In this document: positions 1 to 5,313 of the stretch, in pieces
Layout: every line of letters starts with the position of its first letter
Numbering within the stretch: the stretch's first letter is position 1
From: CAYLPT01 sp964385645
Lineage (GTDB): Bacteria > Armatimonadota > Hebobacteria > Hebobacterales > Hebobacteraceae
Assembly (NCBI GenBank): GCA_964385645.1
Contig: CAYLPT010000112.1
Coordinates: 1-6,497, forward strand
Direction of reading: 5' to 3'
Length of the DNA: 6,497 bases
Position numbers and translations under genes: made by a program
Notes under the pieces: generated by a model
Databases searched by the model: none
What the model was told of the DNA's origin: nothing
Seen by the model: only the letters and a program-made list of their open reading frames with translations

Positions 1-481
1 GGCTCAGCGTCAGCAGCCCCCGCAGCACCCCCAGCCTCACCGCCGCCAGCCAGCCCCTCCGCTTCTCCTTCATCTCCGTCCTCAGCTCCTCCGCCAGCGC
101 CATCATCGCCGCCCGCTCCTCCGGCGTCTTCACCCCCGGCCGCTGGCTCGGCGGCGCCGAAAACACCGTCAGCCACGACATCCCCTCCAGCATCTCCTCC
201 CCCAGGAAGCTCGGCAGGAACTGCAGCACCAGCTCCTCCGTGTTAGCCTTCCGGGCCCGCCACCCGTGCGGCTCCCACGCCCCGCAGAACCACACGTCCC
301 CCGGGTTCATCGTCATCACCAGGTCCTCGAAGTGCCGATCCTGCTGCCCCCTCAGCAAGATCCCCATCTCATACGCCTCGTGCATGTCCGTGTCCAGCGC
401 CGTCGGCTCTCGATATGCCACCACGCCCCCGAGAAACGGCCGCGCCGCCGACACCCGCAGCTCCTTCACCCTCGCCAGCAT
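1..481 (-). CDS. AraC-family transcriptional regulator, N-terminal cupin part (3' end outside window)
   Basis: An open frame runs from ATG at 481 to the window edge, giving 160 residues with no stop. Residues about 20-90 look like the sugar-sensing cupin (AraC_binding) domain: MHEAYEMGILLRG at 33-45 with His34 and Glu38, then NPGDVWF at 59-65 and EPHGW at 70-74, the usual 'PGD ... PH' pattern that closes an effector pocket. Residues 120-145 are charged and probably helical, a linker towards the C-terminal double helix-turn-helix, which would lie beyond position 1 and is not visible. The start is well supported: TAAGGAGG at 489-496 ends 7 nt before the ATG, and a promoter-like pair lies upstream (533-561). 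The gene is divergent from the prepilin-like gene across a 311-bp gap, so it may control itself, that neighbour or the glycosidase genes. Assignment to AraC rather than another cupin protein rests on the N-terminal domain only. No hydrophobic segment or signal peptide is seen. Confidence 0.72.
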   Translation of the reverse strand, partial: MLARVKELRVSAARPFLGGVVAYREPTALDTDMHEAYEMGILLRGQQDRHFEDLVMTMNPGDVWFCGAWEPHGWRARKANTEELVLQFLPSFLGEEMLEGMSWLTVFSAPPSQRPGVKTPEERAAMMALAEELRTEMKEKRRGWLAAVRLGVLRGLLTLS

Positions 482-488
482 CTCGCTT

Positions 489-496
489 CCTCCTTA
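489..496 (-). promoter_or_regulatory. Shine-Dalgarno site of the AraC-type gene
   Basis: On the minus strand this reads TAAGGAGG, eight bases complementary to the 3' end of 16S rRNA, with a 7-nt spacer to the ATG at 479-481. It decides the start of the partial regulator gene. Confidence 0.85.
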
Positions 497-532
497 CGCC
501 AGCCCTTGTGTCGAATCAGGCACACACACCGA

Positions 533-561
533 AATCTACAAGAAGATCGCCATCCTGTCCA
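533..561 (-). promoter_or_regulatory. Putative sigma-70-type promoter of the AraC-type gene
   Basis: Read on the minus strand, TGGACA (556-561; five of six bases of TTGACA) is followed after exactly 17 nt by TAGATT (533-538; four of six bases of TATAAT). Transcription would start near 526, giving a leader of about 45 nt that contains the strong ribosome binding site. The segment is noticeably AT-richer than its surroundings, as expected for a promoter in a GC-rich genome. This is a consensus match by eye and not proof of activity. Confidence 0.45.
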
Positions 562-602
562 GAGGTTTCTAGCCCCTCCTGGGGTAACCTAGGGGGTGAC
601 AG

Positions 603-675
603 GGCCGGTGGGCCTCCGGGTCGCCGGCCAAACGCTGTTTCCGGCCGCCGTATGGGGCCCCAGGGGCCCCGGCCG
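603..675 (+). repeat. Chain of three overlapping, mutually exclusive hairpins in the prepilin-gene leader
   Basis: Hairpin 1: GGCCGGTG (603-610) pairs with CGCCGGCC (622-629), eight pairs including one G-U. Hairpin 2: CGGCCAAAC (625-633) pairs with GTTT (637-640) and, after a 2-nt bulge, GGCCG (643-647). Hairpin 3: CGGCC(G) at 642-647 pairs with (C)GGCCG at 670-675, enclosing GGGGCCCC (654-661), A, GGGGCCCC (663-670). Hairpin 2 shares its left arm with hairpin 1 and its right arm with hairpin 3, so either 1 and 3 form, or 2 forms. Such a layout could act as a conditional leader RNA or simply as DNA operators. GC-rich DNA makes chance pairing common, so function is an inference. Confidence 0.35.
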
Positions 676-778
676 CACGTCGCAGCAAGCGACCGAAGGG
701 AGGTGTGAGCACGAGCACACAGGTCCGGACCCGCCCCGGCGGGAGCCCTCGCCGGCCGGCCGGTGCAACCCACCACCC

Positions 779-786
779 AAGGAGGA
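779..786 (+). promoter_or_regulatory. Shine-Dalgarno site that sets a GTG start for the prepilin-like gene
   Basis: AAGGAGGA at 779-786 is followed after 6 nt by GTG at 793-795. This favours the GTG over an upstream in-frame GTG at 763, which would place the site inside the coding sequence, and over the in-frame ATG at 808, whose spacing of 21 nt is too long. Confidence 0.8.
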
Positions 787-792
787 TCCGCA

Positions 793-1896
793 GTGCACAC
801 CCTCTCGATGCCCCCCAGACGTCGAGGATTCACCCTCATTGAGCTCCTCGTCGTGATCGCCATCATCGGGATCCTGGCCGCCATGGTCTTCCCGGTGTTC
901 GCGCGGGCCCGCGAATCGGCCCGCCGGGCGGTCTGTCTCTCCAACATGAAGAACCTCACCCTCGCCTTCCAGATGTACCTCGCCGACTGGGACGACCGCG
1001 CCCCGCTCACGGGAGGGTACGCCTCCACCGAGGCGCTCGACTACTTCAGCACCTTCCCCGGGGGCGGTGATGTCTTCGCGGACCACGATGTCTGCCACAT
1101 GGCCTGGCACGCCAACCCGTACATGCGTGCCCCCGTCGCCCTCGACCCCTACGTCCGCAACCGCGATGTCTGGCGCTGCCCCAGCGCCCAGCTCCAGGCC
1201 GGCGCCATGTTCATCATCGGCTGGCCCGACTGGCTCGCCTATCTCCAGCACTACCAGGGCCAGTGGGGCGCGGGCACGGGCCTGTGCCCCAAGGACGGCG
1301 TCTTCCCCGCTGGCTGGGGCGGTGACGTCACCGACAGCATGGAACAGGGCCGCGTCGCGGCCGGCTACTTCGCCGGCGTCACTGCTGCCCCCGGCTCCTT
1401 CGTCCAGAGCGTGGCCGCCAACTTCGCGCTCAGCGGCACGATGGTGGGCCAGTTCGACAACCCGGTGGAAGTCGTGGTCGTCCACGACGCCGGCCCGATC
1501 GTGGACTTCACGAACCCCGGTATGATCGCCTACCCGGACGCCTGCGCGGTGGAGTGCAACAGCGAGTGGTGCGCGTGGGCGGACTGGGAGAACTGCTGGG
1601 ACTACTGCCCGGGCGGGTTCATGCAGTACGTCGCCCCCATGGACGGCTCCTGGGCCAGGGACCCGCGCCTCATGGACCGCTTCACACGCCACCTCGGTGG
1701 CTCCAACATCGGCTTCCTCGACGGCCACGCCCGCTGGTGGCACGCCCGCGCCTGGGTCAACGCGGTGACTGAGAAGGGCCATCAGGGCGAGCCCATGCCC
1801 TTCGGCATGTGGCCCTGGGGCGGGGGCTACCCGGCCTGGTGCGGCGGCTGGGTTCCCCCCATCCACGCCTTCTACCAGCCGAACCCGCAGCCGTAA
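793..1896 (+). CDS. Type IV-prepilin-like protein with H-X9-DG motif
   Basis: The product has 367 residues from GTG 793. Residues 9-31 form a class III (prepilin) signal: RRRG then FTLIELLVVIAIIGILAAM. Prepilin peptidase would cut after Gly12, leaving Phe13 with Glu17 at mature position +5 and a hydrophobic N-terminal helix. The helix is followed by FPVFARARESAR (33-44) and CLSNMKNLTLAFQMY (48-62), typical of this family. Near the C-terminus His300, nine residues, then Asp310-Gly311 make the H-X9-DG signature (HLGGSNIGFLDG). Such proteins, also called DUF1559-like pseudopilins, are common in Armatimonadota and Planctomycetota and are exported to the cell envelope; their function is unknown. 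Unusual here are five cysteines within 22 residues (251, 255, 260, 268, 272), ten cysteines in total, and a Trp/Gly/Pro-rich tail. The gene stands alone between a structured leader and a strong hairpin (1937-1972). The family call is firm; the role is unknown. Confidence 0.9.
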   Translation: MHTLSMPPRRRGFTLIELLVVIAIIGILAAMVFPVFARARESARRAVCLSNMKNLTLAFQMYLADWDDRAPLTGGYASTEALDYFSTFPGGGDVFADHDVCHMAWHANPYMRAPVALDPYVRNRDVWRCPSAQLQAGAMFIIGWPDWLAYLQHYQGQWGAGTGLCPKDGVFPAGWGGDVTDSMEQGRVAAGYFAGVTAAPGSFVQSVAANFALSGTMVGQFDNPVEVVVVHDAGPIVDFTNPGMIAYPDACAVECNSEWCAWADWENCWDYCPGGFMQYVAPMDGSWARDPRLMDRFTRHLGGSNIGFLDGHARWWHARAWVNAVTEKGHQGEPMPFGMWPWGGGYPAWCGGWVPPIHAFYQPNPQP

Positions 1897-1901
1897 CCAG
1901 G

Positions 1902-1914
1902 CACGCGCGGCGTG
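1902..1914 (+). repeat. Small hairpin just after the prepilin-like gene
   Basis: CACGC (1902-1906), a 3-nt loop, then GCGTG (1910-1914), starting 5 nt after the TAA stop. The five-pair stem has no following T-run, so it is too weak to call a terminator alone, but it may protect the mRNA end or act with the larger hairpin downstream. Confidence 0.3.
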
Positions 1915-1936
1915 AACTGACACGGCCGCAAGGACC

Positions 1937-1972
1937 TGCGCTCGGGCGGGCCGGTGCGCCCGCCCGGGCGCA
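1937..1972 (+). terminator. Long GC hairpin, probable terminator of the prepilin-like gene
   Basis: The left arm (1937-1951) and right arm (1958-1972) pair over 15 positions with a 6-nt loop (CGGTGC). The only non-Watson-Crick pair is T1942 with G1967, which is a G-U wobble in plus-strand RNA but an A/C mismatch in minus-strand RNA. This argues that the structure works in a plus-strand transcript. It lies 40 nt after the stop at 1896. There is no T-tract downstream, so it is not a textbook intrinsic terminator; U-less hairpin termination, a pause or an RNA 3' end stabiliser are alternatives. Confidence 0.5.
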
Positions 1973-1992
1973 CTCATCACCCAGCACCATGC

Positions 1993-2023
1993 GACCCCGC
2001 CGCGCCAGGGCGCCCTGCGGGTC
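1993..2023. repeat. Nested dyad around the 12-bp palindrome CAGGGCGCCCTG
   Basis: The perfect palindrome CAGGGCGCCCTG is at 2006-2017. It is flanked by GACCC (1993-1997) and GGGTC (2019-2023), which also pair. It could be a protein-binding dyad or a leader hairpin ahead of the beta-galactosidase gene, and could equally be a by-product of high GC content. Confidence 0.3.
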
Positions 2024-2048
2024 CACCGCTCCCGCGCTCCCTCCGCGT

Positions 2049-2061
2049 ACGGTGTCACCGT
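2049..2061. promoter_or_regulatory. Perfect 13-bp dyad, candidate operator upstream of the GH42 gene
   Basis: ACGGTG, one base, CACCGT: six-base arms around a central T, 109 bp upstream of the beta-galactosidase start. Short perfect dyads here commonly bind dimeric repressors such as LacI or GntR types. A run with weak -10 resemblance (TAATAG, 2103-2108) lies downstream, but no good -35 matches it. No second copy was found by eye in the window. Confidence 0.35.
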
Positions 2062-2155
2062 CGGCGGCTAGCTCCACGGAGGACTTCGGGCGGCCCTGAC
2101 CGTAATAGCGCAGGCGCGGGTCTAGCCGCTCCCCCTTGGCGGGGAACCCCAACCC

Positions 2156-2164
2156 GAGAGGTGA
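2156..2164 (+). promoter_or_regulatory. Shine-Dalgarno site of the GH42 gene
   Basis: GAGAGGTGA at 2156-2164 contains GAGGTGA, complementary to the 16S tail, and sits 5 nt before the ATG at 2170. It fixes the start there and not at the in-frame ATG at 1954. Confidence 0.75.
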
Positions 2165-2169
2165 CGCCC

Positions 2170-4179
2170 ATGTACGTAGGCGTGGACTACTACCCGGAAC
2201 ACTGGCCCCGGGACCGCTGGGCCACCGACGCCCGCCTCATGCAGGAGGCTGGCTTCAACGTGGTGCGGCTGGCGGAGTTCGCCTGGGTCTTCATGGAGCC
2301 CGAGGAGGGCCGCTTCGAGTTCGGCTGGCTCGACGATGCGCTCGGCATCCTTCACGAGCACGGCATCTCCGCCCTGCTGTGCACCCCCACCGCCGTCATG
2401 CCGGCCTGGGTCGCCCGCAAGTACCCCGAGACCCTCGCCATGCAGCCCGACGGCACCCGCATCACCTGGGGGGTGCGCAAGAACAACTGCTTCACCTCCG
2501 GCGCCTACCGGCTCCTCAGCGAGCGCATCACCCGCGCCATGGCCGAGCACTTCGCCTCCACCCCCAATGTCATCGGCTGGCAGACCGACAACGAGTTTGG
2601 GCACCCCGTGTGCTTCTGCCCCACCTGCCGCGCCGACTTCCAGGACTGGCTCCGCGCCCGCTACGGCTCCCTGGAGGAGCTCAACCGCGCCTGGGGCACC
2701 CACTTCTGGGGCCATCGCTACGGCACATGGGGAGAGATCCAGCTCCCCATCCCCTCCGGGCCCGCCTGGCGACACGGCGGCCCCGATTACCTCGGCACCC
2801 ACAACCCCTCCCTCTGCCTCGACTTCCAGCGCTACCTCTCCCACCTCAACGTGCGGTTCCAGCGCGACCAGGTGCGCATCCTGCGGCAGCTCTGCCCCAG
2901 CCACTTCATCACCCACAACTTCATGGGCCTGTTCAGCGACCTCAACTACTACCACCTCGCCGCGGACCTCGACCACGTGAGCTGGGACAACTACCCCGTC
3001 TGGGGCGCCCCCGCCGTCCCCTACCGGGCCGCCGCCGCCGCCGACGTGATGCGGGGCCTCAAGCGCAAGAACTTCTGGATTATGGAGCAGACCGCCGGCC
3101 CCGGCGGCTGGTCCAGCTTCGGCCGCAACCCTCGCCCGGGCGAGATCCGCCAGATCTGCTACCAGCAGCTAGCCCACGGCGCCGACGGGCAGCTCTGGTT
3201 CCGCTGGCGCACCTGCACCGCCGGCCGCGAGCAGTACTGGCACGGCCTCCTCGGCCACGACGGCCGGCCCCTGCGCCGCTACCGCGAGGCCGCCCGGGTC
3301 GCCCGCGAGTACCACCAGCTCGCCCCTGAGCTGGAGGGCACGACGGTCAGGGCGAAGGTCGCCATCATCTACGACTACGAGTCCATCTGGGCCCTCCGCA
3401 TCCAGCCCGGCTTCCAGCACAACTCCTATCACGCGGCCATGCATCGCTACTACCGCGCCCTGTTCAGCGCCGGCGTCAGCGTGGACATGATCCACCCCGA
3501 CTCCGACCTCTCCCCCTACCGCATCGTCCTCGCCCCAGCCCTCCATATCCTCCCCGATGAGCGCGCCCGCCGCCTCGCCGACTTCGTCTCCGCTGGCGGC
3601 GTCCTCCTCGCCGACTGCCGCACCGGCGTCAAGGACCACACCAACCTCTGCCACGACCGCACTCTCCCCGGCCTCCTCTCCCACCCCCTCGGCATCACCA
3701 TCGAGGAGTACGAGGCCCTTGCCGACGACATGGCCTACCCCATCCTCGGCCGCGGACCCCTCGAGGGCCGCTACAGCGCCATCCACTACGTGGACTGGCT
3801 CACCCCCCAGGGCGCCGAGCCCCTCGCGGCCTACGACCAGTGGCACCTCCGCGACATGGCCGCCGTCACCCGCCACCGCTTCGGCAAGGGAGTGGGGTAC
3901 TACGTCGGCGCCGTCGTCAAGGAAGAGGAGTTCTACGACCGGCTCATCGCCGACCTGCTCGCCGCCGGCGGCGTCGAGCCGCCCGTCTCCCCGCCCCCCG
4001 GCGTCGAGGTCTCCGTGCGGGAGAGCGCAGATCGCGCCCTGCTCTTCCTCGTCAACCACACCGAGGACCGCCAGAGCGTCCCCGTGCCCCCCGGCAAGCA
4101 GGAGCTGCTCACCAGCGCCCAGACCGGAGAGCAGATCGAGCTCGAGCCCTACGGCGTCGCGGTGATCAAGCTGCGCTAG
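2170..4179 (+). CDS. GH42 beta-galactosidase (possible alpha-L-arabinopyranosidase activity)
   Basis: The product has 669 residues, the normal size for glycoside hydrolase family 42, with no signal peptide, so cytoplasmic. Family members are retaining enzymes that remove terminal beta-D-galactosyl residues, and some also remove alpha-L-arabinopyranosyl residues. Residues 1-385 form the catalytic TIM barrel: it opens with VGVDYYPEHWP, carries the acid/base Glu142 in GWQTDNEFG and the nucleophile Glu306 in FWIMEQTAGP. Cys107, Cys148, Cys150 and Cys153 (CFCPTC) match the structural zinc site known from the Thermus A4 enzyme. Residues about 395-600 correspond to the trimerisation domain and 610-669 to the small C-terminal beta domain. 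GTEL-like residues are replaced, but no key catalytic residue is missing. A strong hairpin and a 13-bp dyad lie upstream, suggesting its own transcription unit. Family certainty is high; the true substrate is not shown by the sequence. Confidence 0.95.
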   Translation: MYVGVDYYPEHWPRDRWATDARLMQEAGFNVVRLAEFAWVFMEPEEGRFEFGWLDDALGILHEHGISALLCTPTAVMPAWVARKYPETLAMQPDGTRITWGVRKNNCFTSGAYRLLSERITRAMAEHFASTPNVIGWQTDNEFGHPVCFCPTCRADFQDWLRARYGSLEELNRAWGTHFWGHRYGTWGEIQLPIPSGPAWRHGGPDYLGTHNPSLCLDFQRYLSHLNVRFQRDQVRILRQLCPSHFITHNFMGLFSDLNYYHLAADLDHVSWDNYPVWGAPAVPYRAAAAADVMRGLKRKNFWIMEQTAGPGGWSSFGRNPRPGEIRQICYQQLAHGADGQLWFRWRTCTAGREQYWHGLLGHDGRPLRRYREAARVAREYHQLAPELEGTTVRAKVAIIYDYESIWALRIQPGFQHNSYHAAMHRYYRALFSAGVSVDMIHPDSDLSPYRIVLAPALHILPDERARRLADFVSAGGVLLADCRTGVKDHTNLCHDRTLPGLLSHPLGITIEEYEALADDMAYPILGRGPLEGRYSAIHYVDWLTPQGAEPLAAYDQWHLRDMAAVTRHRFGKGVGYYVGAVVKEEEFYDRLIADLLAAGGVEPPVSPPPGVEVSVRESADRALLFLVNHTEDRQSVPVPPGKQELLTSAQTGEQIELEPYGVAVIKLR

Positions 4180-4184
4180 CCCGC

Positions 4185-4200
4185 GCCGCGCCTTCGCGGC
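4185..4200 (+). terminator. Short hairpin after the GH42 gene, weak terminator candidate
   Basis: GCCGCG (4185-4190), loop CCTT, CGCGGC (4195-4200): a perfect six-pair stem starting 6 nt after the TAG stop. No T-run follows, so read-through into the small HTH gene, 93 nt beyond the stop, is quite possible. Confidence 0.3.
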
Positions 4201-4261
4201 CCGGGTGTGGAATAGAGACACAGGACGCGATAGCCCGCCCTCCGCTCATGCTGGGGGACCC

Positions 4262-4268
4262 AAGGAGG
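4262..4268 (+). promoter_or_regulatory. Shine-Dalgarno site of the small HTH-membrane gene
   Basis: AAGGAGG at 4262-4268, with a 4-nt spacer to the ATG at 4273. The spacing is slightly short but the match is full, and it is strong support that this short frame is a real gene. Confidence 0.75.
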
Positions 4269-4272
4269 CTCC

Positions 4273-4542
4273 ATGGCAGACCGGCCCTTCGACCTCGAGG
4301 AAGCCGCGCGTGTGCTCGGCTGCACCCCCGCACAGGTCCGGCGCATGATCCGCGCCGGGGACCTGCAAGCACGCCTCTGTCCCGCCGCCGACGCCGCCAC
4401 GCCCGGCGCCCGCCTGGACGACCTTGAGACCGAAGTCGCCCGCCTCCGCCGCGCCCTCCGAGCCCGCACCTGGGCCCTCGAGGCGCTCCTCTTCACCATC
4501 CTGCTCCTCGTGGGCACCGCCTGGGTGCTCTGGCGAGCCTAA
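4273..4542 (+). CDS. Small helix-turn-helix protein with coiled coil and C-terminal membrane anchor
   Basis: The product has 89 residues. Residues 5-32 (FDLEEAARVLGC, then TPAQVRRMIRAGDL) resemble the MerR/excisionase-type winged helix-turn-helix (HTH_17): a helix with 'AA..LG', a turn, then a recognition helix ending 'I..GDL'. The wing region (33-46) is short and Pro/Ala-rich. Residues 48-66 (LDDLETEVARLRRALRAR) show heptad-like leucine/valine spacing and look like a coiled coil for dimerisation. Residues about 67-87 (WALEALLFTILLLVGTAWVLW) form one hydrophobic segment ending with RA at the C-terminus, as in a tail-anchored protein with its N-terminal domain in the cytoplasm. AAGGAGG (4262-4268) ends 4 nt before the ATG. 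It follows the GH42 gene by 93 nt and may be co-transcribed with it. No specific family is recognised; the HTH could instead serve protein contact. Function is unknown. Confidence 0.75.
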   Translation: MADRPFDLEEAARVLGCTPAQVRRMIRAGDLQARLCPAADAATPGARLDDLETEVARLRRALRARTWALEALLFTILLLVGTAWVLWRA

Positions 4543-4553
4543 CCCACCGCCTC

Positions 4554-4575
4554 AGGGCGCGGGCACGCCAGCCCT
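4554..4575. terminator. Bulged hairpin in the convergent gap, weak terminator candidate
   Basis: AGGGC (4554-4558) pairs with GCCCT (4571-4575) and, after a 2-nt bulge, GCG (4559-4561) with CGC (4566-4568) around a 4-nt loop. It lies 11 bp after the stop of the HTH gene and 90 bp beyond the stop of the convergent epimerase gene. It could serve either strand, but lacks a T-run on both sides. The rest of 4543-4665 shows nothing clear. Confidence 0.25.
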
Positions 4576-4665
4576 ACCAGCCCGGCCCCTCCCGGTCCCG
4601 CAGGCCTCTGACCCGCCTGGCCGTGTGGTGGATTTCTAGCCTGCCTGGAGGGCGCCCCGCGCTCG

Positions 4666-5313
4666 CTACCTCTGCCCGTACTTCTCCCGATACCTCCGGT
4701 GGGCCCGCGCCACCTCCTCAGGCGGCAGCTCCCCCGGCTCCCCAAGCTGCATCGCCAGCCACACCGTCCGCGCCGCATCCTCCACCATGATCGCCGACTT
4801 CACCGCCGCCTCCGGGGTCTCGCCGATCGTGAAGACCCCGTGGTTCTTCATCAGGATCGCGCGCGATCCCCCTATCGCCCGCACGATCTCCCGCCCGATC
4901 TCCTCCTCGCCCACTGGCGCATACTCCCCCACCGGGATCGGGCCGCCGAACTCGTCCGCGATCGCGGTCAGGCACACGGGGATCGGCCGGCCCACCGCCG
5001 CAAAGGCCGTCGCGTAGCTGGAGTGCGTGTGCACCACCCCATGCACGTCGGCGCGGTGGCGGTACACGTACAGGTGAGTCGCCGTGTCCACCGAGGGCCG
5101 CCGCGCGCCCTCGATCACCTCGCCGTCGAGGGAGACGACCACCATGTCCTCGGGCCGGCACTCATCGTAGGAGACCCCGCTGGGCTTGATCACCACCCGG
5201 CCGGTCGCCTCGTCGCGGCCGCTGACGTTGCCGCTCGTGGCCGCCACCAGCCCCCACCGCGGCAGCTCCTTGTTCAGGCGGCATACCCGCTCCTTCAGCG
5301 ACTCCAGCATCAT
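4666..5313 (-). CDS. araD: L-ribulose-5-phosphate 4-epimerase (class II aldolase/adducin family)
   Basis: The product has 215 residues, slightly shorter than E. coli AraD (231). The family converts L-ribulose-5-phosphate to D-xylulose-5-phosphate, the last step of L-arabinose breakdown, using a zinc ion in the cytoplasm. Visible residues line up closely with the E. coli enzyme: Asn29 in SGNVSG, Lys43 in IKPSG, Asp76 in SVDT, zinc ligands His95 and His97 in VHTHS and His158 in KNHG, and Asp120 in AIADEFG. The tail ends in KYGQR, placing Tyr212 where AraD has its catalytic Tyr229 in the terminal YYGQ; His205 may replace His218. The retained catalytic Asp/Tyr pair favours epimerase over fuculose- or rhamnulose-phosphate aldolase, though a related sugar-phosphate epimerase is possible. 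ATG 5313 overlaps the stop of the upstream GH4 gene in an ATGA arrangement, indicating translational coupling in one operon; a second in-frame ATG follows at 5310. Confidence 0.75.
   Translation of the reverse strand: MMLESLKERVCRLNKELPRWGLVAATSGNVSGRDEATGRVVIKPSGVSYDECRPEDMVVVSLDGEVIEGARRPSVDTATHLYVYRHRADVHGVVHTHSSYATAFAAVGRPIPVCLTAIADEFGGPIPVGEYAPVGEEEIGREIVRAIGGSRAILMKNHGVFTIGETPEAAVKSAIMVEDAARTVWLAMQLGEPGELPPEEVARAHRRYREKYGQR

Larger units (their letters stand above)
482..792. other. Divergent intergenic region with many GC-rich dyads
   Basis: This 311-bp gap separates the AraC-type gene from the prepilin-like gene. It holds the minus-strand promoter candidate (533-561), a nested dyad at 564-589 (GGTT...CCCC-TCCT-GGGG...AACC), the overlapping hairpins at 603-675, a GTGTG/CACAC inverted repeat at 703-720 (which contains GAGCAC twice in tandem), the 10-bp palindrome GGTCCGGACC at 722-731, a CCCGC/GCGGG hairpin at 730-743 and the palindrome GCCGGCCGGC at 751-760. 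I found no convincing plus-strand -35/-10 pair for the downstream gene. An open frame from GTG 705 after GGGAGG (698-703) exists, but its spacing is too short to support a leader peptide. Confidence 0.6.

Noticed and set aside
763..792. Upstream GTG start for the prepilin-like gene
   Set aside because: It would put the AAGGAGGA site inside the coding sequence; GTG 793 has the correct spacing.
705..840. Possible leader peptide from GTG 705 after GGGAGG
   Set aside because: The ribosome binding site is only 1 nt from the GTG, the peptide has no run of a regulatory amino acid, and it would overlap the true start of the prepilin-like gene.
589..2058. Long open frame on the minus strand (489 codons)
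   Set aside because: It lies opposite the prepilin-like gene, has low-complexity Val/Gly/Ala/Arg/Glu composition typical of antisense frames in GC-rich DNA, and shows no recognisable motif.
2103..2108. TAATAG as a -10 box for the GH42 gene
   Set aside because: No -35-like hexamer is found at 16-18 nt upstream; the match is too weak to list as a promoter.
1954..2169. 72-codon N-terminal extension of the GH42 gene from ATG 1954
   Set aside because: ATG 1954 sits in the loop of the strong 1937-1972 hairpin, the extension has no homology-like features, and the family's conserved start (VGVDYYPEHWP) begins right after ATG 2170, which has a good Shine-Dalgarno site.
2136..3329. Long plus-strand frame of 397 codons inside the GH42 gene, rich in Arg/Pro/Leu
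   Set aside because: It is a frame-shifted shadow of the real GH42 coding sequence, with composition typical of out-of-frame GC-rich reading.
4185..4200. Treating the six-pair hairpin as a definite intrinsic terminator
   Set aside because: The stem is short and no T-run follows, so it is listed only as a weak candidate.
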